Positions 54,239 to 63,891 are shown, numbered from the stretch's first letter. The stretch: 64,000 nt of DNA from Candidatus Cloacimonadota bacterium (GCA_020532545.1 JAJBAW010000003.1:1-64000), one strand, 5' to 3'. Program-made: numbers and translations. The notes: generated by a model not told the origin, from the sequence alone.

Positions 54239-54940
54239 CTACAACTTCCGTGCCCTCACCCAAAGGATTGCCGCTCCATCATCTACCGGTATCAGTTCAT
54301 CAACCAAAAAGGGTTGATACAAATACCCACTCTGCGGTTTTGCGCTTACTCGCCAGGAACTGATCTCATAACCGGCAAAAAAGCTCTCCCGCAGCCAGGT
54401 CTCGCAGAGAGAATGCGGCTCCGCCTTGGTCCTGGCCTCATTCAGATTGAAGCTGCCGATCAGCTCTCCGCCTGGTTTCAGGATGCGCCGGATCTCATCT
54501 GCCATCAGCTCAATATCCGCCACATGGTCAAAGGCGTTGAGGGTGAAGATTGTGTCCAGATAGGCATCGGGAATGGGGATCAGCTTTTCGGTGGAATTCA
54601 CATAGATCATGCCCTGCGTTTTCATTACAGCCGGGAAATGGCGTAAATACGCTGTTGCCAAAAGATCTATCCCGATCTTCGTATCAGTAGAATGCACCCA
54701 AGACAGACTGCCCCTGGGTCCACAGCCAAAATCGGCAATCTTTAGACCTCTCAGAAAGCCATCATCAGTTTCGCCTGCCATTGCCAAAAGCAGTTTCTGA
54801 TAGTGCTCATTCTGGAAGCTTTTGCCCTCTTTGCGGAAGCACTTTTTCCAGTAGCCCAGTTCCGCCTCTTCTTTGGAGCGGAAGAGGTAAAAGAGCCTTC
54901 TGCCAATTTGTTTGAACCAGTGGTGTCTTGCGTGTGTCAT
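54239..54940 (-). CDS. SAM-dependent methyltransferase, class I
   Basis: Small-molecule or protein methyltransferase, about 233 residues, with the motif ADFGCGPRGSLSWV that binds SAM, then IGIDLLATAYLRHFP, TLNAFDHV and ILKPGGELIGSFN. The target is unknown. I use the ATG at 54940, which has AAAGGAG 13 bases before it; the frame continues to a GTG at 54988 with no visible ribosome site. Divergent from the OvoA-like gene with 150 bases between them; whether they are related is unclear. Confidence 0.8.
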   Translation of the reverse strand: MTHARHHWFKQIGRRLFYLFRSKEEAELGYWKKCFRKEGKSFQNEHYQKLLLAMAGETDDGFLRGLKIADFGCGPRGSLSWVHSTDTKIGIDLLATAYLRHFPAVMKTQGMIYVNSTEKLIPIPDAYLDTIFTLNAFDHVADIELMADEIRRILKPGGELIGSFNLNEARTKAEPHSLCETWLRESFFAGYEISSWRVSAKPQSGYLYQPFLVDELIPVDDGAAILWVRARKL

Positions 54941-55089
54941 CTGCTGCAGGTTTCTCCTTTTATTCTCTAAATATCTTCTGGAGATCACTCTACAGATCCA
55001 TGGGAAATCGTCAATCTATTTTCGCAAATTCTGTTTTTTGGATTATCTTTTAATTCGAGAATTAATATATACGTCCAAAGGAGATTGAA

Positions 55090-57177
55090 ATGAGCAATCA
55101 GTTGAATAAAACCAAGACTTTGATCTTGAACCGCGGCTCTGGCGAAGAGCTGAGGCAAGAGATACGTGAGTATTTTGACCAAACTTTTACCATAAATGAG
55201 AAGCTATACGAATTGCTGGCTGATGAAGCCGCCTTTTACCTGCGTCCGGATCCTCTGCGGCATCCCTTAATTTTCTACCTTGGGCACACCGCAGTTTTTT
55301 TCATAAATAAGTTCAATATCGCCGGCATCAGCCACCAGCGCATCAATCCTGAATATGAATCGATGTTTGCCGTGGGCGTGGATGAAATGAGCTGGGATGA
55401 TCTGAATGAAGCACATTACGATTGGCCGCCTGTGGCCCAGGTTTTGGAGTATCGTGCTCTGGTGCGCCAGCATGTGAATAAGCTCATCGACACCCTGCCT
55501 GCTCCTGAAGGCGGAGTTACCTGGGACAGCCCCTGGTGGGCGATCATGATGGGCATCGAACATGAGCGTATTCATGTGGAAACCTCTTCGGTGCTCATCC
55601 GGCAATTGCCCCTCTACAAGGTGAAAGCCATGGATCACTGGAACCCCTGTCAGCACCATGGTGCAGCTCCTCCAAACGAGCTTTTGCCCGTGAAAGGTGG
55701 CACGATCATCCTGGGCAAAGATTTCGCTGACCCCATCTATGGCTGGGATCTGGAATACGGCAAGCAACGCTTTGATGTACAAGATTTTGAAGCTTCCCGC
55801 TATCTGGTCTCCAATAGGGAATTCCGTGAGTTCGTGGATGCTGGTGGCTATCACAAAGAGGAGTATTGGACTCCCGAAGGCTGGGCCTGGAAGAACTACG
55901 CGAAAGCAGAGCATCCCCGGTTTTGGTTCATCAATGAAAAGGGTGAGTATTGGCTGCGTTTGATCGCAGAGCGCATACTCATGCCCTGGAACCATCCTGC
56001 GGAAGTGAACTATCTGGAGGCCAAGGCCTTCTGCAATTGGAAAGCGAAGCTCACCGGCAAGAAAATCCGCATGCCTACCGAAGCGGAATGGCAGCTCTTC
56101 CGGGATAGAAATCTGGATACCGATCAACCGTATTGGGCCAAGGCTCCGGGTAATATCAATCTGGAATATTGGACTTCGGCCTGTCCAGTAGACCGCTTTG
56201 CCTTCGGGGAGTTTTATGATGTCATCGGCAACGTCTGGCAGTGGACAGAGACCCCGATTTCCGCCTTCCCAGGCTTCAAAACGCATCCCTATTACGATGA
56301 TTTCAGCGTTCCCACCTTCGATACACGTCACAATATCATCAAAGGTGGCAGCTTCATCTCCACCGGCAATGAGGCCACCCGCCATGCGCGTTATGCCTTC
56401 CGCCGGCATTTCTACCAACACGCAGGCTTTCGCTATATCAGCAGTGAAGCCGAACTGAAAGTAGAGGACAATCTCTATGAAGACAATCCCGATGTGGTGA
56501 CCTGGTGCGATCTGGATTGGGAGAGCGACTTTGCCGTAGATCTGCTCAAAACCATCCAGGAATCCGGGATCGAGCTCAGCGGGAAACACGCCCTTAATAT
56601 GGGCTGCAAAACCGGACGGCTCAGCTTCGAGCTTGCCAAAACTTTTGAAAAAGTCACCGGTTTGGACTTTACTACCCGCATCATCCAGATGGCTGTGAAG
56701 ATGAAGGAATCAGGCTTCATTCGCTATACGCAAAAGGATGAGGGAGAGATCATTCAGACCAAAGAACAGAGTCTGGCAGAGAAGAAGCTGGAACATCTGG
56801 CTGAAAAAGTAGAATTCTGGCAGGCCGATGCCTCCAATCTGCTCACGAAATTCACCGGTTATGATGCTGTGTTTGCGGTCAATACCCTGGAAGAAGCCTT
56901 CGATCCTGAGGCCTTTTTGAAGACGATTCCTCAGCGCATGAACCCAGGTGGCATCCTGATCATAGCGGATAGCTATCTCTGGAAGACCAAGAATCCTCCT
57001 GCCGGTATTCGCAAAGACGGCGAGCCCTATCGCGGCCTGGATTGGCTGAAGGATGCGCTGCACAAGGACTTTGAACAAATCGGCGAACCCTGTGAAATCA
57101 GGCAGGATATCCGCCAAAGTAAACGCCTGAATGAAAGCAGGTTGCTCGAAATCACCTTCTGGAAAAAGAAGGATTGA
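55090..57177 (+). CDS. ovoA: OvoA-type 5-histidylcysteine sulfoxide synthase / mercaptohistidine methyltransferase
   Basis: Ovothiol biosynthesis enzyme that joins cysteine and histidine with iron and oxygen, then methylates the product. The 695 residues have all three parts. DinB-like domain (about 20-185) with His66 and HERIH (His158, His162), the three iron-binding histidines. FGE-sulfatase domain (about 190-465) with MPTEAEWQLFRDR and RRHFYQHAGFRY. C-terminal methyltransferase (about 490-690) with LNMGCKTGRLSFELAK. The total length and the RRHF(Y)QHAGFRY signature fit OvoA better than EgtB, which is shorter and lacks this C-terminal methyltransferase. AAAGGAG precedes the ATG. Reaction chemistry needs oxygen in studied enzymes, odd next to NrdD. 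Confidence 0.9.
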   Translation: MSNQLNKTKTLILNRGSGEELRQEIREYFDQTFTINEKLYELLADEAAFYLRPDPLRHPLIFYLGHTAVFFINKFNIAGISHQRINPEYESMFAVGVDEMSWDDLNEAHYDWPPVAQVLEYRALVRQHVNKLIDTLPAPEGGVTWDSPWWAIMMGIEHERIHVETSSVLIRQLPLYKVKAMDHWNPCQHHGAAPPNELLPVKGGTIILGKDFADPIYGWDLEYGKQRFDVQDFEASRYLVSNREFREFVDAGGYHKEEYWTPEGWAWKNYAKAEHPRFWFINEKGEYWLRLIAERILMPWNHPAEVNYLEAKAFCNWKAKLTGKKIRMPTEAEWQLFRDRNLDTDQPYWAKAPGNINLEYWTSACPVDRFAFGEFYDVIGNVWQWTETPISAFPGFKTHPYYDDFSVPTFDTRHNIIKGGSFISTGNEATRHARYAFRRHFYQHAGFRYISSEAELKVEDNLYEDNPDVVTWCDLDWESDFAVDLLKTIQESGIELSGKHALNMGCKTGRLSFELAKTFEKVTGLDFTTRIIQMAVKMKESGFIRYTQKDEGEIIQTKEQSLAEKKLEHLAEKVEFWQADASNLLTKFTGYDAVFAVNTLEEAFDPEAFLKTIPQRMNPGGILIIADSYLWKTKNPPAGIRKDGEPYRGLDWLKDALHKDFEQIGEPCEIRQDIRQSKRLNESRLLEITFWKKKD

Positions 57178-57310
57178 TCCGCAGATAATAAACAGGCCAG
57201 ATTGGCCTTGACAAAAATAGCTGGATTGGCACATTCGTGACATTGACTCACGGATGTGCCCCAACTACTCAGGGTCTAAAGCTCAAAAACATTATCAAGG
57301 AAGGAATCAG

Positions 57311-58369
57311 ATGGCAGATAGCTCCAAAGAACTGCGTTGGATACGCATCTTACTCACCATTATCGCAATACCGGTAGTGGTCATTATTTTCAGGACTTTA
57401 AAGTCCATATTTATCCCCTTGGTCTTTGCCGTTTTCCTCAGCTTCGTCTTTGCTCCCTTAAATAAGTTCCTGCGCAAGAAAAACGTGCACATTAGCTTGG
57501 TAATGGCTATCATGTTGGTGATTATCGTGCTTTTGATGGTCTCATCCACCATGCTGCTCACGGCGGCGACCAATTCACTGGTTACCGGATTTCCTCGCTA
57601 TCAGGTCAATCTCATGCTGCGTATGCAGAATTGGGTGGGCAGGTTCTCCGAGATTTCGGATAGATTTGCCCTCACTATTGAGCGTTATCCCCAATTTGAC
57701 ATCAGCCAAATGCTTTCTACGGGTAGCTTCTCGATCTCCAAAGCGATCTCAAACGTCGCTACCACCACCATGGGAGTGGGTTGGAATTTCATGCTGATTA
57801 TGATCTTTCTGATGTTTATCGTGGCTCAGGATGGGCGCCTCATCACGAAGCTCAAGGATGTGCTGAAACCTGATGATCAACAGCGTACTATCAGTGCCAT
57901 GCGCAATATTCAAAGCCAGATCCAGAAATACCTGCTTACCAAAACCGTGATCAGCCTTAGCACCGCCGTGGTGGGAATGATCCTGATGCTGCTCTTCGGG
58001 GTGGATTTTGTCCTGGTCTGTGGTATCCTGCTCTTTGTGCTGAATTTCATCCCCAATATTGGCAGCATCATCGCCAGTGGAGTGCCGGTTTTGATTAGTT
58101 TTTTACAAAGCGGGCTGGATTTCAGGACCATCGTTTTTGGCCTCTTGATCATAGGCACACAGATGCTTTTCGGCAATATCATCGAGCCCAAAATGCAGGG
58201 GTCCAGGCTGAATCTAAGCCCGATCATGGTCCTGGTATCCTTGATCTTTTGGGGCTGGGTCTGGGGCATAGTGGGCATGGTACTGGCTGTGCCGATCACC
58301 TCTGCCATCAATATCATGCTGATCCAGCTCGATGAGAAGAACCTGATTTCGGCGATTATTAGCTCTTAA
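57311..58369 (+). CDS. AI-2E family transporter (PerM-like)
   Basis: Integral membrane protein of 352 residues, family PF01594 (AI-2E transporter; despite the name, members are varied and include Na+/H+ antiporters). The ATG at 57311 has AAGGAAGGA before it; the frame opens earlier at 57254 without homology. Seven or eight hydrophobic helices. The family core reads LLFGVDFVLVCGILLFVLNF-IPNIGSI, followed by GNIIEPKMQGSRLNLSPIMV and FWGWVWGIVGMVLAVP. The substrate is unknown. It is 130 bases after ovoA on the same strand. Confidence 0.9.
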   Translation: MADSSKELRWIRILLTIIAIPVVVIIFRTLKSIFIPLVFAVFLSFVFAPLNKFLRKKNVHISLVMAIMLVIIVLLMVSSTMLLTAATNSLVTGFPRYQVNLMLRMQNWVGRFSEISDRFALTIERYPQFDISQMLSTGSFSISKAISNVATTTMGVGWNFMLIMIFLMFIVAQDGRLITKLKDVLKPDDQQRTISAMRNIQSQIQKYLLTKTVISLSTAVVGMILMLLFGVDFVLVCGILLFVLNFIPNIGSIIASGVPVLISFLQSGLDFRTIVFGLLIIGTQMLFGNIIEPKMQGSRLNLSPIMVLVSLIFWGWVWGIVGMVLAVPITSAINIMLIQLDEKNLISAIISS

Positions 58370-58813
58370 ACTCAGAAAAGTCGCGCGCAGATCTCGCAGA
58401 TTCCGCAGATTGTTGGGTAAAAGGGGCTGGATTTGCGCGTTGCTGGATTGGCGGGGTGCTGGATTGGATGCGTCTCGCGTCCACTAAGGCTGGAGGCCTT
58501 GATAGTAAGGGTCTCTCACAGATCACACAGATTCCGCAGATTGTTGGGTAAAAGGGGCTGGATTGGCGGGGTGCTGGATTGGCGGGGTGCTGGATTGGAT
58601 GCGTCTCGCGTCCACTAAGGCTGGAGGCCTTGATAGTAAGGGTCTCTCACAGATCACACAGATTCCGCAGATTATTAGAAAAGAGCTGGACATTGTGTCC
58701 AGCTCTGCGTTAAAACGCTAAAACGCTAAAACGTTAAAACGTTAAAACGTTAAAACGCTAAAACGCTAAAACGTTAAAACGTTAAAACGTTAAAACGCTA
58801 AAACGTTAAAACG
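58370..58813. other. Repeat-filled gap with terminator
   Basis: 444 bases between convergent genes. Two copies of a 131-base unit (about 58400-58530 and 58531-58672) with CAGATTCCGCAGATTGTTGG and the GGATGCGTCTCGCGTCC hairpin (58466-58482 and 58597-58613), then the terminator at 58678-58706 and the 8-base array. Confidence 0.75.
58678..58706 (-). terminator. Intrinsic terminator of the outer-membrane protein gene
   Basis: Perfect 11-bp stem AGAGCTGGACA / TGTCCAGCTCT with a 3-base loop, followed on the minus strand by TTTTCT. The 8-base array lies between it and the gene's stop, so the array is part of the mRNA. Confidence 0.85.
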
Positions 58814-58818
58814 CTAAA
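58707..58818. repeat. 8-base array TAAAACG(C/T)
   Basis: About 13 units in which TAAAACGC and TAAAACGT alternate irregularly. It runs into the stop codon (58814-58816) of the minus-strand gene, which the array appears to supply. Confidence 0.92.
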
Positions 58819-60397
58819 AACTGAATTCCACTCCAAAGGCAAAAGATGTGATTCTCTCATTCTTGCCACGAATCTTCCCATCACCATTGGCATCTGTGTA
58901 GATCTCGCTATAGCGTCCCACCAAATCCGTATTCCCGGAAAGGTTGTAACCCACTCTTCCGGAGACCGTGGAATTGTTGCTGGGAAGGTTGCGGAAGCTG
59001 ATATAGGGCGCATGAACCTGGCTGTAGAGAATGCTGGCTTCTTTGAGCTTGGGCAGCACTACGGGATGCACGGTGGCACTGGCCCAGAGCGATTTCCCCG
59101 TACTCATATCCTTGCCATACATGTCCTGGTAGGCCACTTTGATGTTACCAATATTCAGGATATTGGCACGCAGATAGCCAAACCAACCCACAGAACTGCG
59201 GGCTGTCTTGAGCAAATCCTCTTTGGTGGCCAGGCCGTAGATCGTCCTGCCATCAGCCTGGGTAATGGAAACCGAGGCGCGCTTTTCCTCATAAAGACGG
59301 TCAAAATAGCCCGGCAGGAATTCATCGGAGAAACTGCGCATCTCCAGCTTGGCATCAAAGATGAAGAATTTACTGGAAAAACCGGGGAAGATGATGCCCT
59401 TGCCATACTTATTAATCATGGCATATTCGCCATAGTGGTCCAGGGTAAAGACCGGGCTTTCCACCAAAGGCAAGAGATAATCCACGCTATACACGGTGAT
59501 ATCTCTCCGACCGCTGTAAACCAGCGCCGAATCCTGCACCACTATCGTATTGAAATCTGCCAGGTCTGCACCGACTAAAATATTGGGATAGTGCTCTGCC
59601 ACCCAGGGATTTATGTCCGGGTGATCGATGAGGCCGGTGCCGTTGATGTCGCTATCCATATTATCCGGAATGCCATCGCCATCGGTATCCAGCCAGGAGT
59701 AGGGGTCGCTCGGGAATTTATCATAGATATCCGGCACCCCGTCGTTGTCACTATCGGGATATTTACCGTACTGATTGCGGTCCATACCGATGTTTATGCC
59801 CAGCTTAAGATCTTCCAAGACAGGGAAATGGGCATAGAGAAAGGGATTTGCATGCAGACGGGCTGCGATGACCTCGTTTTTGTGGATATTATGCGTAAAA
59901 ACCTCAAATCCAGCTCCCGAAAAAGGTGTATTGATACCCATGTATCCACCAACGTTTTTCACCTCAGGATAGCGCAGGACATTGGAATATTGGTCAAAGA
60001 TAAGCCCATGCCCCAAGGTGTAGGCAGGGAGGCAGCCAATCTTGAAATAGAAAGGATCCCGCCGGTTTGCCCAACGGATAAAATAGATCTTATCCAGATA
60101 GCTCTGCCAGGAATCCCAGTCTTCCTTGCGCACATTGCCATCACCATCGATGAGAAAGTCTATATCCAGGCCAAAACCGAATTTCCCCAGATTGAGCTCA
60201 GGACGCAGCCGGACCTGGGAATAGGTTTCACCATTGAGATTGATGGCTCCCACCATCCCGCTCATGCCATAGTTCAGAGCTTCGGAATCCTCATAGTCCT
60301 CATCGCTGGCAGGGTCTCCGGGAATCACCTGTTGGATTCCCTGTCCCCAGATCAGCATGGGCAAAAGCAGCAATACTGCCAAGTACCATTTTCGCAT
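58814..60397 (-). CDS. Outer-membrane protein with thrombospondin type 3-like calcium repeats
   Basis: Exported protein of 527 residues. Signal peptide MRKWYLAVLLLLPMLIWGQ; GGGAGG lies before the ATG. Many amphipathic strands (FGFGLDIDFLIDGDGNVRKE; FDAKLEMRSFSDEFLPGYFD) and the terminal Phe (FGVEFSF) point to an outer-membrane barrel. About residues 215-260 hold calcium-type repeats (DSDNDGVPDIYDKFPSDPYS; LDTDGDGIPDNMDSDINGTG) as in thrombospondin type 3 repeats, probably a surface loop. A second Asp-rich turn (DANGDGKIRG) lies near the end. A good -35 (TTGACA, 60447-60452) is upstream, with an unclear -10. Confidence 0.82.
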   Translation of the reverse strand: MRKWYLAVLLLLPMLIWGQGIQQVIPGDPASDEDYEDSEALNYGMSGMVGAINLNGETYSQVRLRPELNLGKFGFGLDIDFLIDGDGNVRKEDWDSWQSYLDKIYFIRWANRRDPFYFKIGCLPAYTLGHGLIFDQYSNVLRYPEVKNVGGYMGINTPFSGAGFEVFTHNIHKNEVIAARLHANPFLYAHFPVLEDLKLGINIGMDRNQYGKYPDSDNDGVPDIYDKFPSDPYSWLDTDGDGIPDNMDSDINGTGLIDHPDINPWVAEHYPNILVGADLADFNTIVVQDSALVYSGRRDITVYSVDYLLPLVESPVFTLDHYGEYAMINKYGKGIIFPGFSSKFFIFDAKLEMRSFSDEFLPGYFDRLYEEKRASVSITQADGRTIYGLATKEDLLKTARSSVGWFGYLRANILNIGNIKVAYQDMYGKDMSTGKSLWASATVHPVVLPKLKEASILYSQVHAPYISFRNLPSNNSTVSGRVGYNLSGNTDLVGRYSEIYTDANGDGKIRGKNERITSFAFGVEFSF

Positions 60398-60494
60398 ATT
60401 ATCCTCCCTTTTGGATAGGGATATGTAAAAGCGCTTTCGCGTATTGTGTCAAGAAGATTCTGCCGGGACTCAGTGAAGAATGCATAATTTAAGG

Positions 60495-60532
60495 GGACAC
60501 TGGAGCCCAAGATACTAAGGGCTCCAGTGTCC
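60495..60532. terminator. Strong hairpin between convergent transcripts' ends
   Basis: Perfect 14-bp stem GGACACTGGAGCCC / GGGCTCCAGTGTCC with a 10-base loop, 90 bases after the stop at 60623. The T run is poor on both strands, so it could also be an mRNA-end stabiliser. Confidence 0.55.
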
Positions 60533-60622
60533 TGTTGAAGGTTTTACACTTCGTCGTCTCACATTCCCGACTACAAATGGACTTACAGCTAGGCCTTGCG
60601 GGATAGAAGAAGCACAATTACC

Positions 60623-62278
60623 TTAGTTTTTCACCGCGATGACCCGGTAAAACTTGCTGTCAGGATTCAGGGTTGTATCCGTGTATGAATATTGTATAGC
60701 TGTGAGGGTAACCAGGTCCGACCAATCGCTGTTGTTCTCGCTGATCTCGATTTTATATGCGTCAGGGGTCAGGGGCTGGTTGTTCGTATCCTCAGTGACT
60801 GGATTCCAGCTAATAATCACGTTAAGTCCGTTCCTTTGGATCAGCAGGTTTTGCGGGAATTTGGGAATTGGATTTGATCCCGATGAACCCAGCTTGGCCA
60901 CGAAGATGTCCGATATTCCGTTGCTGTTCAGGGCATGCGTGCCGAAGGAGGAGGCGATTCCACCCCAATCTCCAAAACTACCGGTGAGATAGACAGAGCC
61001 AGAATTATCCACGGCGATGCTTTCGCATTCTTCACTATTGATGCCGCCGCCTCTTTGTGCCCAGAGCTAATTGCCTGAGCTATCCAGTTTTGCCACGAAG
61101 GCATCGCTCTGGCCGCTGCAAACCAGGGAAATAGTGCCAAAGGTGGAAGTATCTTCTTCAGACATTCCAAAATAACCGGCAAGATAGATATTGTTCGCGC
61201 TATCCACGGCTATATCCATGCTATGATCGCCACTTTCTCCTCCGGCTTGCTTGGCCCAGACCCAGTTGCCATCACTATCCAGCTTGGCAACGAAGATGTC
61301 CTCCATCCCTTCGCCAGTAAGCTCGAAGCTGCCAAAGCTGCTGTCGCCTCCACCCCAATCTCCAAAACTTCCGGTGAGATAGACGGAGCCGGCGCTATCC
61401 ACAGCTATGCCTCTGCTATAATCAGAGCTTAGTCCTCCGGCACCCTTTGCCCAGAGCCAACTGCCGGAGCTATTCAGCTTGGCTACGAAGATGTCAGTCC
61501 ATCCGACGCTGGTCAGGGTAGTACTGCCGATTGAGATGATTCCTAGTTCCCAACCGCCAAAATAGCCAGTCAGATAGACATTACCGGTGCTATCTACAGC
61601 TATATCTTCGCCATAGGCTCCACATTCACCGCCTGCTCGTTTTGCCCAGAGCCAGTTGCCGTTGGTATCCAATTTTGCTATGAAGATGTCCGAGTTTCCG
61701 TCGCTGGTCAGTTGAATAGTGCCGAAGGTAGCTGTCCCTTGAAAACTACCGGTAAGATAAACGTTGGACAAATCATCCACGGTTATGCCCTCACCCGATT
61801 CAGGACCTGTTCCCCCGGCACTCTTTGCCCAAAGCCAATTGCCATTGCTGTCCAGTTTGGCCACGAAGAGATCAGTCCATCCGTGGTTGGTTAGGGTGAT
61901 GTTACCAAAGAGGGCTGTCTGCCAAAATCTACCAGTCACATAGACATTACCGTTGTTGTCCACGGCGATGTCCATGCCAAAATCTTCATCTGTCCCTCCG
62001 GCTCCTTTGGCCCAAAGCCAGTTGCCCTCTGGATCCAGTTTGGCTACGAAGATGTCACGATCTCCACTGCCGGCGCTGCTGATGGTGGTGCTGCCGAAGG
62101 TGACTGTTCCATCAAACCAACCGGTCACATAAGTGTTGCCATTGTTGTCCACTGCTACGGCGTAGCCGTGATCATGATTTGTCCCGCCTGCACTCTGAGC
62201 CCAGAGCCAATCAGGGGTTTGTGCTACCACAATGCTCATGAACATAAGCATCAAGAATAGAATCGTGCATTTTTTCAT
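60623..62278 (-). pseudogene. Exported SBBP-repeat beta-propeller protein, broken by an in-frame TAG
   Basis: A frame of 552 codons with one TAG at codon 404 (61067-61069); both halves are in frame. Signal peptide MKKCTILFLMLMFMSIVVAQ. Seven SBBP-type repeats of about 55 residues, each like GNWLWAKGAGGTDEDFGMDI followed by NVYVTG and IFVAKLD, could form a seven-bladed propeller. The TAG takes the place of the first Trp of repeat seven: six others have NWLW, SWLW or NWVW, here N-TAG-LW. This fits a single TGG to TAG change. After repeat seven comes a fibronectin type III-like domain. Repeats five and seven share SVYLTGSFGDWGG, so they were recently copied. Truncation would leave six blades. 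No type A sorting domain is seen. Confidence 0.87.
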
Positions 62279-62430
62279 AATAGGATCTCCGTTTGATGTA
62301 GATTTGTGGTGAAGAATTGCTGTGTAAACGCGAAGGTAGACCCTGCCTCTTCAGAGCGGCGGTAAATATGCTCTAAGCACTTGTTTGACAAAGAGTAGTC
62401 AAAACAATCATAAAAAGAGTCAACTTTCAT
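62275..62430 (-). CDS. Possible small coupled reading frame before the propeller gene
   Basis: 51 codons from an ATG at 62430 with AAAGGAG five bases before it, ending in a four-base overlap (ATGA) with the propeller gene. The product MKVDSFYDCFDYSLSNKCLE... has two cysteines, no signal peptide and no family I know. The site and overlap make translation plausible as a leader; the sequence alone does not prove it. Confidence 0.35.
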   Translation of the reverse strand: MKVDSFYDCFDYSLSNKCLEHIYRRSEEAGSTFAFTQQFFTTNLHQTEILL

Positions 62431-62625
62431 AAAAACTCCTTTGGCTGTGGTCGATGGCGCTGAAAATATCCAGATTACGACCATTTTGCCAGTTTAGCTT
62501 TAGGCGGTCCCGAAGGCTCTAAAGCTATCTTGACTAAGCTTTTTGAGAAGCTGTAAAATGTCAAGATTAAAGTGAAGTTGGCATAGTGTCAGATCAATTT
62601 TATCAGATCGAAAAGCAAAAAGTCT
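62279..62625. other. Leader of the propeller gene
   Basis: 347 bases. The only content I can support is the small possible frame at 62275-62430. The part from 62431 to 62625 shows no repeat or clear promoter. Confidence 0.5.
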
Positions 62626-63228
62626 CTACAGTTCATTCTCAGCCAGGAAGGCATTTATCAGCATCAGTGCCTTGTTGTTTGCTTGATTGATGGAGTCTCC
62701 AATTACTATTTCGTCTTGTTCACCAGATGAGGTTACATCGGCACTAGTGCTAATGCGTTTGTGAGTCTCTTGTCCATCTTTTGTGAGAGTGAGTACCAAG
62801 GATAGCTTGGCGCTGCTGAGGTGATTGGACTCCACGTCGGCCAGGATATTGAGAGCTTGCATGCCGGCGGTGTCTGTGGGGTAGTATTCCACATAGAAAT
62901 CGACCAATTTGATCTCCAGGGATATTGGCGAAGTCTCTGATATTTCCAGGAACTTGTTCTCGATATATTCTTTCAACATTGTACTCAGGGTGGCATTCTC
63001 ATCACAGATATAGCTTTCAGACTTTTTCCCGCTCTTATTCTTGCCATACAGGGGCAGTTTGGTGCCTGTTAAGTCTGTGGAGAACGTGTAGTTAATACCT
63101 TTTTGACTTGATGTTTTGATGTTCATCAGCACATACTCATTAATACTGGTCTTCATGGGGATGTTTTGCGCACATCCAGTGCAGAGTAGGATCACGGCCA
63201 ATAGAGTCAAGAGACTTAAGCTTTTCAT
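62626..63228 (-). CDS. Lipoprotein of unknown function
   Basis: Unrecognised lipoprotein, 200 residues. The signal ends in the lipobox LCTGC (MKSLSLLTLLAVILLCTGC). The mature protein has YVLMNIKTSSQKGINYTFST, an alpha/beta-looking middle (LEIKLVDFYVEYYPTDTAGM; SAKLSLVLTLTKDG) and a C-terminal helix (INQANNKALMLINAFLAENE). This pattern resembles YajG/LptE-like lipoproteins in general shape, but I would not assign it. AAGGA lies seven bases before the ATG. A single gene. Confidence 0.75.
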   Translation of the reverse strand: MKSLSLLTLLAVILLCTGCAQNIPMKTSINEYVLMNIKTSSQKGINYTFSTDLTGTKLPLYGKNKSGKKSESYICDENATLSTMLKEYIENKFLEISETSPISLEIKLVDFYVEYYPTDTAGMQALNILADVESNHLSSAKLSLVLTLTKDGQETHKRISTSADVTSSGEQDEIVIGDSINQANNKALMLINAFLAENEL

Positions 63229-63560
63229 TGAGCATCCTTATCATTATTAAGGTTGAAGCTGCGCGGTTTCAGGCATAAAACTACAGCTCACTGGTCAAGG
63301 CTAATTTATTACCTGAGGGCTTCAAGGGGCACAAGCAGCCTTACACAATCTATGTTTTAATAAATATGATCAGGTTTCACTATATTTTCAATCGAATTAT
63401 TCGTCAACATATTTATCGCTGCCGTGGCTGAGTACTTTTTGCTATCTTGCCAGACTGCTGGATTTATGGCGTTATGCCCAACGCCCCTACGAGCATTGCG
63501 CTATGATCGACGGAATGTTCTGGCTCTTATACTCAACGCCCGGGACATTGATTCGCTTTT

Positions 63561-63630
63561 AGCGCGTCTTCGACTCGAGATGACTCGAAGATCTGAGTCA
63601 TCTCGAGTCGAAAACGTGTTAAACACAAGT
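63561..63630. repeat. CTCGAG palindrome family, copy D
   Basis: AGCGCGTCTTCGACTCGAGA at the left and TCTCGAGTCGAAAACGTGTT at the right pair with few mismatches; inner arms GATGACTC/GAGTCATC are perfect. Followed by AAACACAAGTTAAAGGCT, as in copy C. Confidence 0.8.
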
Positions 63631-63853
63631 TAAAGGCTAAAGCGAGGGCTAAGATATAGCAAGAATAGAGCTTTGACGGCTAAAAAGAGCTAGCTTTTAT
63701 CTTGGGTAAACTGACTATATCTCTCAGATAGTCAGATAAGGGTTGACAAATATTACACGATCGTAAGATTGACACACAGGTTAGCTAAGGCAAGCCCAAA
63801 CACAGACTCAACTGACTGTCCTGCGTCAAGATAAGAAAAACATAAGCCTATCC

Positions 63854-63891
63854 CGCTTGTGCTTTTTCTGCTTGATAAGCAGGGCACAGCG
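63854..63891. promoter_or_regulatory. Nested hairpin before the TetR-type gene
   Basis: CTGCTT/AAGCAG (loop GAT) lies inside TGTGC/GCACA, with CGC/GCG outside, 50 bases before the start. As TetR proteins usually control their own gene by binding a dyad, this may be an operator, or it may act as RNA. Confidence 0.35.

Noticed and set aside
55267-56589. 440-codon minus-strand frame
   Set aside because: Shadow of ovoA.
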